Below, one piece after another: positions 24,182 to 33,313 of a stretch of DNA of 64,000 nt (positions are counted from its first letter, which is position 1; every line of letters starts with the position of its first letter). The translations under genes and the position numbers were made by a program. Source of the stretch: Nitrospira sp. (GTDB taxonomy: Bacteria; Nitrospirota; Nitrospiria; Nitrospirales; Nitrospiraceae); contig SWDM01000022.1 of assembly GCA_005116835.1 (NCBI GenBank), positions 1 through 64,000 on the forward strand, written 5' to 3'. A model generated the notes under the pieces. That model worked only from the letters and a program-made list of their open reading frames with translations. It did not search any database and was not told the origin of the DNA.

Positions 24182-25237
24182 ATGTTATTGCACGATACGA
24201 TCGACCGGATTCAACCGGCCAATCCTAGCCTCCTGGCGCAGGCCCAGGCGCGTCTTGATCGATTGACGAAACCGATCGGTAGTCTGGGTCGGCTTGAGGA
24301 GTTGGCCGCGCGCTACGTCATGATCACGGGCGAGATGAAGCCGAAGGTCCCGCAGGGAGCGGTCTTTACCTTTGCCGCCGATCATGGTGTGACGATGGAA
24401 GGGGTGAGCGCCTATCCGTCCGCAGTGACTCCTCAGATGGTCTTGAATTTTTTACGCGGCGGCGCAGGCGTCAATGTGCTGGCGCGCCATGCCGGGATCG
24501 AGGTTCGTGTGGTGGACATCGGTGTGGCGTTTGATTTTGAGGGGGTTCCAGGGCTCATTCATAAGAAGGTCATGCTCGGCACGAACAATCTCATGGTGGA
24601 ATCGGCGATGAGTCCTGCACAAGCGGAGCAAGCGTTGACCATCGGGATTGAGTTGGCTGCAGAAGCGGCTCAGGAGGGCATCGGCGTGATCGGTACAGGA
24701 GAAATGGGTATCGGCAACACGACCGCCAGTTCAGCCATTACAGCCGTGATGACACGACGTCCGGTCTTCGAGGTCACCGGTCGCGGAACGGGAATCGACG
24801 ACACCGCCCATGCACACAAGATCGATGTGATTCAGCGGGCGCTCGACTTCCATCGGCTCGACTCCACAAATGCCATGGAGGTGCTTGCTAAAGTGGGCGG
24901 GCTGGAAATCGGTGGGCTGGCTGGGTTGATACTTGGCGCAGCGGCGGCTCGTATTCCGGTCGTGTTGGACGGATTCATCGCCGGAGCTGCAGCCTTGATT
25001 GCCGTGGGGCTGCAACCTCGCTGCAAAGACTATCTCATTGCATCCCATCGGTCGGTCGAACGAGGCCATCAGGTGATATTGGATCGCCTGGGGTTGAAGC
25101 CGCTCTTCGATCTCGATCTTCGTCTGGGAGAAGGCACCGGCGCCTGTCTCGGCATGGGTTTGGTCTTTGCCGCGATCAAGATTTTTACGGAGATGGCCAC
25201 ATTCGACGAAGCCGGTGTATCGGAACGTAATACGTGA
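24182..25237 (+). CDS. cobT: Nicotinate-nucleotide--dimethylbenzimidazole phosphoribosyltransferase
   Basis: 351 residues from ATG 24182 (GTG 24173 is possible). Motifs: RLDRLTKPIGSLGRLEELA, TFAADHGVT, YPSAVTPQMVLNFLRGGAGV, GTGEMGIGNTTASSAI and DLRLGEGTGACLGM, the last holding the catalytic Glu. It makes alpha-ribazole phosphate from the BluB product. Length matches the family. Stop overlaps the cobS start (GTGA). Confidence 0.93.
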   Translation: MLLHDTIDRIQPANPSLLAQAQARLDRLTKPIGSLGRLEELAARYVMITGEMKPKVPQGAVFTFAADHGVTMEGVSAYPSAVTPQMVLNFLRGGAGVNVLARHAGIEVRVVDIGVAFDFEGVPGLIHKKVMLGTNNLMVESAMSPAQAEQALTIGIELAAEAAQEGIGVIGTGEMGIGNTTASSAITAVMTRRPVFEVTGRGTGIDDTAHAHKIDVIQRALDFHRLDSTNAMEVLAKVGGLEIGGLAGLILGAAAARIPVVLDGFIAGAAALIAVGLQPRCKDYLIASHRSVERGHQVILDRLGLKPLFDLDLRLGEGTGACLGMGLVFAAIKIFTEMATFDEAGVSERNT

Positions 25238-25995
25238 TCACGGTGCTGCGAACGTTTCTGTTCGCCTGGCAGTTCCTCACGGCTGTTCCGCTTAGCCGTT
25301 CGACGCACGATGCCAAACCTGAGGAGCTGGCTGCCTCCATGAGCTGGTATCCCATTGTCGGCTGCCTGCTTGGGGCGATGTTGGTCGCAGCAGACATGGC
25401 CATGGGGCAGGTCTTCTCTTCACAGGTCACCAATATCATATTGATCATCCTCCTTGTTGCCGTCACGCGAGGCCTCCACCAGGACGGTCTTGCCGATACG
25501 GTGGACGGGTTAGCGGGCGGACGAACGGCTCAGGCGCGTCTTGCAATCATGAAGGATGGGCGTATCGGTGCGATCGGAGCAACGGGGCTGTTTCTCGCGC
25601 TCGGTCTCCGATACGCCGGGCTCAATACCATGCCGGAGGGTGAGCACATCGCGTTGCTGATCGGCATGCCGGTGGTCGGTCGATGGGCCATGGTGGTGGG
25701 GGCCTTTCATGTAACCTATGCACGATCCGAAGGAGGGCTCGCCCAACCGTTCCTCGCGCATTTGTCCTGGCAACATCTGTGCGCGGCAACTATCACGACT
25801 GGACTGGCGTTGACGCTGTTGTTGGGGCCATGGACGGCGCTGGGTTGTCTCCTTATCGGCGCGATTCTCGTTCGCCTTTCGACGATTTGGTTTCATCGGA
25901 TGTTCGGCGGGGTCACGGGTGATTTGCTCGGGGCGACGAACGAAGTCGCAGAGATTCTTTTTATCGTGATCGTTCCAGTGGTGCTTTCCCGATGA
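25234..25995 (+). CDS. cobS: Adenosylcobinamide-GDP ribazoletransferase
   Basis: 253 residues from GTG 25234, overlapping the cobT stop. Typical features: FAWQFLTAVPLSR at the N-terminus, hydrophobic helices throughout, and HQDGLADTVDGLAGG with KDGRIGAIGATGLFLAL, the Asp-rich active-site signature. It is an integral membrane enzyme that joins alpha-ribazole to adenosylcobinamide-GDP. Stop overlaps the cbiB start (ATGA). Confidence 0.92.
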   Translation: MITVLRTFLFAWQFLTAVPLSRSTHDAKPEELAASMSWYPIVGCLLGAMLVAADMAMGQVFSSQVTNIILIILLVAVTRGLHQDGLADTVDGLAGGRTAQARLAIMKDGRIGAIGATGLFLALGLRYAGLNTMPEGEHIALLIGMPVVGRWAMVVGAFHVTYARSEGGLAQPFLAHLSWQHLCAATITTGLALTLLLGPWTALGCLLIGAILVRLSTIWFHRMFGGVTGDLLGATNEVAEILFIVIVPVVLSR

Positions 25996-26954
25996 CTGGA
26001 GGCGAATTGGCGATGGCCTGTTTGTTAGACGCAGCGGTCGGAGACCCGCGTTGGTTTCCGCATCCGGTGCGATGGATGGGGACTCTCATCGGTTGGTACG
26101 ACCAGAGGATCTATCGACTTTCTCTGTCTGCCGCCAACCAACGTGCGGCAGGTGTGCTGCTGGCGGTTATCTTGCCGGTCGGAGCCTATGCGGCCGGAGC
26201 GTTGTGCATTTGGCTTGGCAACTCGATCGATTCTCTCTGGGGAACGGCAACTGCGGTGCTGCTGGCGTGGACGACGCTTGCGGCGCGGGATCTCATCGAT
26301 CATGTTGTCTCTGTGCAACGGGCGCTCCAATCAGATTCCTTGGTGGAGGCGCGATCGGCAGTCGCCAAGATTGTCGGGCGCGATACGGAGCAGATGGACG
26401 AGTCTGAGATCGTCCGTGCAACGGTCGAGACGGTTGCGGAAAGCACGGCTGACGGGATCGTGGCGCCCTTGTTCTATCTGGTCCTTGGAGGCGCTCCATT
26501 GGCGCTGGCCTATAAGGCCGTCAGCACACTGGACTCGATGGTTGGCCATTTGGACGACCGGTATCGATGGTTTGGCTGGGCGTCGGCGCGATTGGATGAT
26601 GCGGCCAATTTTATTCCGGCTCGCATCACGGCGGTCCTTTTTGTTCTCTCCGCGGGAATCGTTTCCTGGTCGTGGCCTGCGATGCAACGTGCCTGGCACA
26701 TCCTGCTTCGTGACGGTGGGCGACATCCAAGCCCGAATAGTGGACGGCCAGAAGCCGCGATGGCCGGCGCGCTCGGAGTTCAACTGGGAGGGATCAATCG
26801 TTATGATGGTCTTGCCGTTGAACGCCCATGTCTGGGCGACCCGGATCAACCCCTGACGAGGGCCCATATCGGTATGGCGATCACGCTCATGTTCTGGACC
26901 AGTCTTGCAGGAGTTCTTTTAGGCATGGGATGGCTGCTGATGGTGAAGGGATGA
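25992..26954 (+). CDS. cbiB: Adenosylcobinamide-phosphate synthase
   Basis: 320 residues, with start and stop both overlapping neighbours by four bases. LDAAVGDPRWFPHPVRWMG near the N-terminus, VGRDTEQMDESEIVRATVET, VAESTADGIVAPLFYLVLGG and SPNSGRPEAAMAGALGVQLG are signature segments. Several membrane helices. It attaches aminopropanol phosphate (from CobD) to adenosylcobyric acid in the inner membrane. Confidence 0.92.
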   Translation: MTGGELAMACLLDAAVGDPRWFPHPVRWMGTLIGWYDQRIYRLSLSAANQRAAGVLLAVILPVGAYAAGALCIWLGNSIDSLWGTATAVLLAWTTLAARDLIDHVVSVQRALQSDSLVEARSAVAKIVGRDTEQMDESEIVRATVETVAESTADGIVAPLFYLVLGGAPLALAYKAVSTLDSMVGHLDDRYRWFGWASARLDDAANFIPARITAVLFVLSAGIVSWSWPAMQRAWHILLRDGGRHPSPNSGRPEAAMAGALGVQLGGINRYDGLAVERPCLGDPDQPLTRAHIGMAITLMFWTSLAGVLLGMGWLLMVKG

Positions 26955-28042
26955 CGCAACCTTCTCATGGCGGAAATGTCTACAAGGTCGCTCGGGACCG
27001 ACGCGTTCCCGTCGAGCGAATTGTGGATTTTAGCGCCAGCATCAATCCCCTTGGCACCCCGGCAACAGGGCTTCGCGCGATTCGCTCGGCGCTCAAGCAG
27101 GTCATGCACTATCCGGATCCGGACTGTTGGCAGCTCAGACAAGTGTTGGCGCGGCAGTGCGGCATCGATCCAGAGATGATCCTCGTCGGCAATGGCTCGA
27201 CGGAGCTGATTCATCTGTTGCCCCTCACGCTTGCAATCGAGTCCGCTCTCATCGTCGGTCCCACGTTCGAAGAATATGCGCGCGCGCTGATCGGCACAGG
27301 AAGTTCGGTTCAGTATATCCACGCCAGGAGGGAGGAACGGTTTCGCCCTCCAATAAAAAACATCCTCCGGCAGTTATCCGCCAAAGAAACGAGATTCGAC
27401 GCTGTGTTTTTATGCAATCCCAACAATCCGACCGGGCAGGTGATGACCCGCGCGTCTGTCTGCGAGCTTGCTGAGGCCCTCGATCGCCGACAAGCCTGGC
27501 TGATCGTGGATGAAGCGTTCATCGACTATTGTCAGGCCCATTCCGTCGTCTCGATGCTGAGCACATATCCACGGATGTTGGTGTTGCGCAGTCTGACGAA
27601 ATTCTATGCCATGCCGGGGTTACGAATCGGTTACTTGGCCGGCGCGAGCAAGGTTATGGATCGTCTGAAAGATCGGCAACCGCCCTGGTCGGTCAATTCA
27701 TTGGCTCAAGCGGCCTCCTGCGCGATGTTGCTTGACGATAGCTACGTCACACGAAGCCGCACATTCATGGAAAACGAGCGTGTGCGATTCGTGCAAGCGC
27801 TTCGTTCATTGTCCGGTATACGTGTCTTCCCATCAGCTGCGAATTTTGTTCTGATGGAGCTTCCTGTCTGGACCTCTGTCGGCGAGGTGACCGACCGGCT
27901 GGCTTCCAAGCGATTGCTTGTCCGCGACTGTTCGTTACTGCCGGGCCTGAACAGGCAGATGATTCGCGTGGCAATCAGGACGAGGAAAGAGAACCGAAGG
28001 TTGATTGCCGCGCTCGGCATCTGTGTAAAAAAGAAAAAATGA
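26951..28042 (+). CDS. cobD: L-threonine-O-3-phosphate decarboxylase (CobD type)
   Basis: 363 residues from ATG 26951, which overlaps the cbiB stop; a longer frame from 26828 lies inside cbiB and is rejected. Class I/II aminotransferase fold: HGGNVYKVARDRRV, DFSASINPLGTP, FLCNPNNPTGQVM, LIVDEAFIDY and the PLP lysine in LRSLTKFYAMPGLRIGYLAG. HisC is the closest relative, but the start (HGGN) and B12 context favour CobD, which makes aminopropanol phosphate. Stop overlaps the cbiZ start. Confidence 0.9.
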   Translation: MTQPSHGGNVYKVARDRRVPVERIVDFSASINPLGTPATGLRAIRSALKQVMHYPDPDCWQLRQVLARQCGIDPEMILVGNGSTELIHLLPLTLAIESALIVGPTFEEYARALIGTGSSVQYIHARREERFRPPIKNILRQLSAKETRFDAVFLCNPNNPTGQVMTRASVCELAEALDRRQAWLIVDEAFIDYCQAHSVVSMLSTYPRMLVLRSLTKFYAMPGLRIGYLAGASKVMDRLKDRQPPWSVNSLAQAASCAMLLDDSYVTRSRTFMENERVRFVQALRSLSGIRVFPSAANFVLMELPVWTSVGEVTDRLASKRLLVRDCSLLPGLNRQMIRVAIRTRKENRRLIAALGICVKKKK

Positions 28043-28800
28043 TGAAGAGGCTAAGAAGGCAGACAATGCTGACGACGTTCAGTGTCAGAGAAAAGACCTT
28101 GATCGTCGACCTGGGAGTTCTCCGAGTCGTTCTCTCATCTGCGCCCAAGGCCGGGGGCATTACACGAGCCCGGTACATCCTGAATCATCAAGTCGAGGGC
28201 AGGCCGATCGGAAGGGACAATCATGGCAAGGGTGCCGGCGCGCGATACGCCGATCCTGCCAGGACGCTAAGCAAACTGGCTACGTCCCTGGGCATCAAGG
28301 GTCGATGTGTCGGCCTCATGACCGCTGTTTCGCTGGCGGATGTCGTGACCGTCCGAGAAGGCGATGACCAGATTTGGGTTGAAGGGTTTGTCACAGTCGG
28401 AACGTCGAACGCCGTGCGAGCAGGGGAGCCAGTGACATCGGAACAGCGCGCTAACAGCGATACTTGTCCAGGCACAATCAACTTGATCCTCGTAACCAAT
28501 GCCTGTCTGCCCGCTTCGGCGATGGTTGGTATGGTGCAGGTGGCGACTGAAGCCAAAACGGCTGTTCTCTTGCGTGCGAAGGTGAAGAGTTGGACCGGAC
28601 GCCCCGGAGCGACGGGAACCGGGACAGACGCGGTCGTGGTGGTGAGTGGAGATGGACCTCCTCAGCGATACAGCGGTACCCATACGATTCTCGGTGAACT
28701 CGTCGGGCGGGTGGTTGAGAGGGCTGTGACAGAGGGGCTTGCCCGCTATATGAGGTGGCAGGCTCGTCGCCCTGAAGTTAGCCGCGTGAAGAACGTATGA
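28039..28800 (+). CDS. cbiZ: Adenosylcobinamide amidohydrolase
   Basis: 253 residues (ATG 28039; later ATGs possible at 28042 and 28066). CbiZ-family segments: VVLSSAPKAGGITRARYILN, GTSNAVRAGEP, INLILVTNACLPASAMVGM, VQVATEAKTAVL and TGTGTDAVVVVSGDG. The enzyme removes the aminopropanol side from incoming corrinoids to give cobyric acid, allowing remodelling of foreign cobamides. It is embedded with four-base overlaps between cobD and cbiP. Confidence 0.9.
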   Translation: MMKRLRRQTMLTTFSVREKTLIVDLGVLRVVLSSAPKAGGITRARYILNHQVEGRPIGRDNHGKGAGARYADPARTLSKLATSLGIKGRCVGLMTAVSLADVVTVREGDDQIWVEGFVTVGTSNAVRAGEPVTSEQRANSDTCPGTINLILVTNACLPASAMVGMVQVATEAKTAVLLRAKVKSWTGRPGATGTGTDAVVVVSGDGPPQRYSGTHTILGELVGRVVERAVTEGLARYMRWQARRPEVSRVKNV

Positions 28801-30332
28801 CGATGTCCAGCAAGCGAATGAAGGCCCTTGCCGTTCTGGGGACAGGTTCCGATGTGGGGAAAAGCCTCATCGTCACCGGACTTTGCCGACTCTTGTTTCG
28901 CAAGGGTGTACGGGTTGCGCCATTTAAAGCGCAGAATATGGCGTTGAATTCGTTCGTGACACTCGATGGTGGGGAAATCGGTCGAGCGCAGGCGTTACAG
29001 GCCCAGGCTTGTGGAATCGAGCCGACCGTGGACATGAATCCGATTTTACTGAAGCCAGAATCCGACTCACGGTCTCAGGTGGTCGTGAAAGGCAAGGTCT
29101 ATGAGGCGTTGGATGCGCTCGCGTATTTTGAACGGAAAGAAACGCTCTTCAATATTGTTCGAGACTGTTATGCGCGATTGGCCTCTGAGTACGAATGTGT
29201 CGTAATCGAAGGGGCTGGGAGTGCGGCTGAGATCAATCTCCGGGACCGAGACATCGTAAACTGGCCCGTAGTCGAGTTGGCCGATGCGTCAGTCTTGTTG
29301 GTGGCGGATATCGATCGAGGCGGGGTCTTCGCGCAGATCATCGGAACGCTCGACTTGTTAGCGCCTCAGGAGCGTCAATGTGTACGAGGGGTGATCGTCA
29401 ACAAGTTTCGCGGAGATCGTCGTCTATTTGATGATGGCGTCCGCCTCCTTGAATCCCGCACAGGCCTTCCGGTATTGGGAGTCGTTCCCTATCTGCGTGA
29501 CCTTCGGTTAGATCAAGAGGATAGCCTGGATCTTGCTCGCTCACGATCGGTTCAATTTAAGCCGGGGCTCACAAACGTGGCCGTGGTCTTGCTTCCTCGT
29601 ATGAGTAACTTCACAGACTTCAATGTGCTCGCTGCTGAGAAGGATGTGGCACTCCGGTTTGCTGCTTCACCGGATGATCTTAGAGGAGCCGACGTGGTGA
29701 TTCTACCTGGGAGCAAGAATACGCTCGAAGACCTCGAGTATCTTGTAACTTCAGGATTCCGTGGTGCCGTAGAGTCGCATGTGCAAAGGGGAGGTGAGCT
29801 GATCGGGATCTGTGGAGGCTACCAGATGCTTGGACAAGAGATCGCCGATCCTAAGGGTTTTGAGCGTGGAGGGACGTCATTAGGATTAGGGTATCTTGAT
29901 GTGGCGACGGAGCTCGATGAGCCAAAGATCTGCCGACAAGTTCAGGCTACGTCACTTCTTCATGACGTAGAACTGGGCGCGTCAGTCCGCGGTTATGAAA
30001 TCCATATGGGGCGCACTAGTCGCGGGGCTGCCCAACCCTGTTTTCGCATTGCAGCATCTGAAACCTTGGAAGGCAGTGTGATGAGTGAGGAAGGCGCTTC
30101 AAGTAAGAACGGCCGCATCTGGGGCACTAGTATTCATGGTCTATTCGATCAGGCAGGGTTCCGCCGGGGGTGGGTGAATCGCGCAAGAGGCAGGAAAGGG
30201 CTATTACCTATTTCATCAAGTGTGTCTGATCTTGTGACGACACAACTCCAGACAGAGCTGGATCGATGGGCTGAACATATTGGGAGGCACCTGAATATGG
30301 ATAGGATCTATACTCTGTGTGAGGGCCGTTGA
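28797..30332 (+). CDS. cbiP: Adenosylcobyric acid synthase
   Basis: 511 residues (ATG 28797 or 28803). N-terminal ATPase half: VLGTGSDVGKSLIVTGLCRL, APFKAQNMALNSFVT, and EGAGSAAEINLRDRDIVN. C-terminal amidotransferase half: VVILPGSKNTLEDLEYL, GICGGYQMLGQEI with the nucleophilic Cys, and SIHGLFDQAGFR with the catalytic His. It amidates four side chains to give cobyric acid, the CbiZ product. Also named cobQ. Last intact gene of the operon. Confidence 0.93.
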   Translation: MTMSSKRMKALAVLGTGSDVGKSLIVTGLCRLLFRKGVRVAPFKAQNMALNSFVTLDGGEIGRAQALQAQACGIEPTVDMNPILLKPESDSRSQVVVKGKVYEALDALAYFERKETLFNIVRDCYARLASEYECVVIEGAGSAAEINLRDRDIVNWPVVELADASVLLVADIDRGGVFAQIIGTLDLLAPQERQCVRGVIVNKFRGDRRLFDDGVRLLESRTGLPVLGVVPYLRDLRLDQEDSLDLARSRSVQFKPGLTNVAVVLLPRMSNFTDFNVLAAEKDVALRFAASPDDLRGADVVILPGSKNTLEDLEYLVTSGFRGAVESHVQRGGELIGICGGYQMLGQEIADPKGFERGGTSLGLGYLDVATELDEPKICRQVQATSLLHDVELGASVRGYEIHMGRTSRGAAQPCFRIAASETLEGSVMSEEGASSKNGRIWGTSIHGLFDQAGFRRGWVNRARGRKGLLPISSSVSDLVTTQLQTELDRWAEHIGRHLNMDRIYTLCEGR

Positions 30333-30346
30333 GAAGGGAAGCTGGG

Positions 30347-30463
30347 ATGGTTGTTCTGAACCGACTCAGCGATACCTTGTTCGTCTTGGCCCGTTGGATG
30401 TTGAAAAAAGAAGGCCTACCTGAGTTGTTATGGCAGCGGGATCAGTCAGAACAAAAGGAATGA
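30347..30463 (+). pseudogene. C-terminal remnant of a PduO-type adenosyltransferase gene
   Basis: A 38-codon frame, 14 bases after cbiP, starts with ATG and reads VLNRLSDTLFVLARWMLKKE followed by GLPELLWQRD. This matches the last segment of the adenosyltransferase at 23030 (VNRLSDALFVLARW, then EPEFLWQRD) at most positions. The rest of the gene is absent. It is best explained as a degraded second copy or the trace of a rearrangement, though its own start and stop codons might let it be translated. Confidence 0.75.
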
Positions 30464-30475
30464 TGTCGGATATGC

Positions 30476-30509
30476 GAGTGGAGGGATGACCCGGATCATT
30501 CCTCCACTC
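30476..30509. terminator. Palindrome between the B12 operon and the PepSY gene
   Basis: GAGTGGAGGGATGA faces TCATTCCTCCACTC, a nearly perfect 14-bp stem with a short loop between convergent genes. No U tract; possible bidirectional terminator. Confidence 0.5.
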
Positions 30510-30538
30510 ATCTAGGATTGATTATAGAGGACAGCGGA

Positions 30539-30859
30539 TTACTTGCCGACGACATTATCGACAGTCGCGATGATGTTCCCGGATTTCGGGTCGATTCGAA
30601 CGAACGAGACATTGCGATTACCTTCTTCGATCGCCACTTCCCATACGACTTGATTGTCTCGTTTCTCCAGGCTTGCCTTACGTACGACACCCTGCTTCAC
30701 CTTGGTAGCCAGGGCGACCGCTTGATCCTTGGTTAGGCGTTGTTCGACTTTGGTTCCGAGTTGAGCGAGCAGAAGGGGCTGCTCTTCCGCAAAGACTGGA
30801 GCGGCAAGCCCTACCACGAGTCCGACTGCTGCAAAGTAACTGAATATATGTGGTTGCAT
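30539..30859 (-). CDS. Secreted PepSY-domain protein
   Basis: 106 residues with a signal peptide (1-24, ending APVFAEEQ). The mature part fits one PepSY domain: LTKDQAVALATKVKQGVVRK, VVWEVAIEEGNRNVSFVRID and SGNIIATVDN. PepSY domains are small periplasmic or extracellular modules thought to modulate peptidases or bind ligands. It is convergent with the B12 operon and has no operon partner. Confidence 0.82.
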   Translation of the reverse strand: MQPHIFSYFAAVGLVVGLAAPVFAEEQPLLLAQLGTKVEQRLTKDQAVALATKVKQGVVRKASLEKRDNQVVWEVAIEEGNRNVSFVRIDPKSGNIIATVDNVVGK

Positions 30860-30989
30860 GTATCCTCCTTCAGATTGTGTGGCGTGGGAGACACTCTTAC
30901 CGTTGTCGAGAACGCACTACTGTTGTCAGGATACTCCTACGTCATCCTGATAGGTAGCCTAGCGCACAATCGATGCTTGTCAACAGGAT

Positions 30990-31530
30990 GACAAGGCCAG
31001 GATCGCCACAAGCGGAAACCCCAGCCGGCCTTACTATCTGTGACTCCCCTGGCAACTCTCTGGGAGCATCAGCGCACAGGCAAACCTTCCACTCATACGA
31101 CAGTGTCGAACAGGCAAATCCTCCGAGCCCTCTCAGCCCTCCGAGAATATTTCCAGAACTGTGTGAGTAAGGAATCTACTACGTTGTCGCGCAGCCGGGG
31201 ATCAGATCTTCGTGTCAGGGCTTCCCCCATTTCCCTTAGCCTGTAGGAGCGCAAAATTCTCGCGGTCTCCTTGCAGCGCGGAGGCCTTGCCGATTTCGGT
31301 ATCCACTCGTTCCCGTACATTCGTGATCGCCGTACCTGTCGTTGGAATGTATCGACCAGGCTCTGTCTGTCTTGTTGATCACGACCCCGCTCTGGTGGTG
31401 AGTAATAGACTGCGTCCGTGAAATTCATGAGCGTCGAAATTATTGATTCGCTTGCTAATAGGGAATGAACGGCTACACTCAGGTTCGATTAGCGTTCCAT
31501 CGAGGGATGAACGAACGTTACTGATGCCGA
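30990..31530. other. 540-base gap with no convincing gene; weak minus-strand frame at 31093-31428
   Basis: The only sizeable frame is 111 codons on the minus strand (31428 to 31093), basic and Arg-rich (RPPRCKETARILRSYRLREM), without a recognised domain or good ribosome binding site. It may be a decayed gene. Nothing else was seen except a possible binding site AAGGAG at 31541 serving the next gene. Confidence 0.25.
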
Positions 31531-31555
31531 TTCACTCGGGCCAAGGAGAAACAGT

Positions 31556-32359
31556 TTGAGCGAACCGATTCTCATGAGAGTCGCGATAGGGCTGACGGCA
31601 ATTGTATTGCTGTGGGGCGCGCCGGTTCACGCTGCAAACGAAATAGAAGTTGAAGCGGCGAAACACTTGATCGAGCTGATCAAGATCGGGCGTGTGATCG
31701 TGTCGGAACAGATGGCGACGATTAACGACTCGTCGAAGTCCTACAAAGGATTTACCGGGGACTACATGGCAGGCCATGCCATGGAACGGTTTAGAAAATC
31801 CACGAACCTCGATCTGAGAGACCCTGACGATGTTCCCTATGCGGATCTCTATCTGTCGTTGATTAAGACGGAAAAGGATGTGGTGGATGAGGCGCAACCG
31901 ATCATTAACAGGCCTGGCATTGGCTTCAAAGGTTTTACCCCCTCCGTGTTTGCAAGGAGAGTGAGCGAACGGTTCTATCTGGAGTTCGGTGTTCGGATGA
32001 GACTGACCGCGATCGACTACCGGAATACCAACACGAAACCGGACGATTTCGAGGCGGAGGTGTTGCGCATGTTCGGCGATTCGCGTCGCCCGAAAGGGCA
32101 GCCCTATGTGAGGAATTTTGTGACGATGGAAGGACGACCGGTCCTTCGCGTCATGGACCCGGAATATGCAGGCCCGACTTGCCTGACTTGCCATGGCGGG
32201 CCCAAAGGCGAATTGAATGTGACAGGTACAAGGAAAGAGGGCTGGAAGGAAGGGGATTTAGCCGGGGCAATCAGTATCGTGATGCCATTGAAAGCTGTGC
32301 AGACTGAAGTTTCGAAAGCGCGCGGTCAGGCGACATTATCAAAGGAGCGAACAAGATGA
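31556..32359 (+). CDS. Periplasmic c-type haem protein, Tll0287-like (DUF3365) domain
   Basis: 267 residues. TTG 31556 is preceded by AAGGAG nine bases upstream; ATG 31574 is the alternative. A signal peptide (AIGLTAIVLLWGAPVHAA) leads to a DUF3365-type sensor region, with FVTMEGRPVLRVMDPEY and the haem attachment motif C209-L-T-C-H213 followed by GGPKG. Such domains act as haem-based sensors, often as the input part of kinases; here the protein is separate. Its stop overlaps the CheY start (ATGA), making it the first gene of the chemosensory unit and suggesting that haem or redox state feeds the MCP. Confidence 0.85.
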   Translation: MSEPILMRVAIGLTAIVLLWGAPVHAANEIEVEAAKHLIELIKIGRVIVSEQMATINDSSKSYKGFTGDYMAGHAMERFRKSTNLDLRDPDDVPYADLYLSLIKTEKDVVDEAQPIINRPGIGFKGFTPSVFARRVSERFYLEFGVRMRLTAIDYRNTNTKPDDFEAEVLRMFGDSRRPKGQPYVRNFVTMEGRPVLRVMDPEYAGPTCLTCHGGPKGELNVTGTRKEGWKEGDLAGAISIVMPLKAVQTEVSKARGQATLSKERTR

Positions 32360-32718
32360 GCAAGATTGTCGTGGTGGACGATTCCTATGCAGAATTGCAG
32401 TTGATCGAAGGCTGCCTGAAGGCGGCCAATTATACCGTGGTGTCTTTCCCGAGCTCTGACAAGCTCGAAGAAAAAGTAGCCACAGAGAAGCCGGATGTCA
32501 TCGTCATGGACGTGGTGATGCCGGGCCGCAACGGATTCCAAGCCTGTCGAGACTTGAAGGCCGATGACCGGTTCAAGGATATCCCCATCATCCTCTGCAC
32601 CTCAAAAGGCAATGAGAGCGACAAGTTCTGGGGGCAACAGCAAGGGGCGAACGGCCACATCGTCAAACCGTTTAAGAACGAAGACTTACTGGCCGCCATC
32701 AAGCGAGTGATCGGCTAA
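32356..32718 (+). CDS. CheY-like single-domain response regulator
   Basis: 120 residues. Acidic pair DD8-9, phospho-acceptor Asp52 in VIVMDVVMPGRNGF, Thr in ILCTSKGNESD and Lys in GHIVKPFKNEDL. All key receiver residues are present and nothing else is attached. It is similar in size to the PilH/CheY regulators of Chp systems. It overlaps the haem protein gene and precedes CheW by four bases. Confidence 0.88.
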   Translation: MSKIVVVDDSYAELQLIEGCLKAANYTVVSFPSSDKLEEKVATEKPDVIVMDVVMPGRNGFQACRDLKADDRFKDIPIILCTSKGNESDKFWGQQQGANGHIVKPFKNEDLLAAIKRVIG

Positions 32719-32722
32719 TCCC

Positions 32723-33247
32723 ATGGCAGCGACACAGCCTATCGTGAGCGTGGATTCCAATCGGCCTGCGCCGGGCGCTACGGGGTCCGGAGGTAGCGCG
32801 GCGCATGGGACAGGTGCGCTGGCCGTTCGCGTCGCGGTGGTCTCGATTGGGAAAGAGCTCTTCACGATCGATTTGCGCAATGTGCGCGAAGTCTTTGTCG
32901 TGGACTTTATCACTCCGGTTCCCGGAATGCCGTCAGGCTTGGTCGGAGTGACGAATCTGCGTGGGACCGTGATACCGCTGCTGGATCTGCGTCCGCTATT
33001 TGCCCTTAATGCGGACGACAGGCTGCAGTATGCCGTAGTAGTCAAACACGGAAACTGGCAAGTCGGAGTGTTGGTAGACACGGTGCCTGAAATTCGAACC
33101 CTTGCGAAGAGTCAATTCTTGCCGGCCCCGACGGGCACAGGGGAAGGGACGTTTCCCTTTGTGTCGTCTGTGGTCAAACTCGAAGACCGGTTGCGAGGGG
33201 TATTGGAAACCTCCGCCTTGCTCTCTCATTTCGAGGGCGCAGGCTGA
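32723..33247 (+). CDS. cheW: CheW-type coupling protein
   Basis: 174 residues. A Pro/Gly/Ala-rich leader of about 30 residues precedes a CheW domain: VVSIGKELFTIDLRNVREVF, PSGLVGVTNLRGTVIPLLDL, and VGVLVDTVPEIRTLAKSQFL. It would link the MCP to the CheA kinase. It lies between the CheY and MCP genes. Confidence 0.88.
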   Translation: MAATQPIVSVDSNRPAPGATGSGGSAAHGTGALAVRVAVVSIGKELFTIDLRNVREVFVVDFITPVPGMPSGLVGVTNLRGTVIPLLDLRPLFALNADDRLQYAVVVKHGNWQVGVLVDTVPEIRTLAKSQFLPAPTGTGEGTFPFVSSVVKLEDRLRGVLETSALLSHFEGAG

Positions 33248-33313
33248 AAGGTACGCTTCACCTTGGTATAGGATCCGACGGCATCGACCGCTAGCTATAA
33301 AGAGGAGGTTCCC

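Noticed and set aside
26828-26950. N-terminal extension of cobD
   Set aside because: Lies inside cbiB; ATG 26951 overlaps the cbiB stop like other genes of the operon and begins at the conserved HGGN region.
30976-31246. Two small plus-strand frames after the PepSY region
   Set aside because: No ribosome binding site or protein-like composition.
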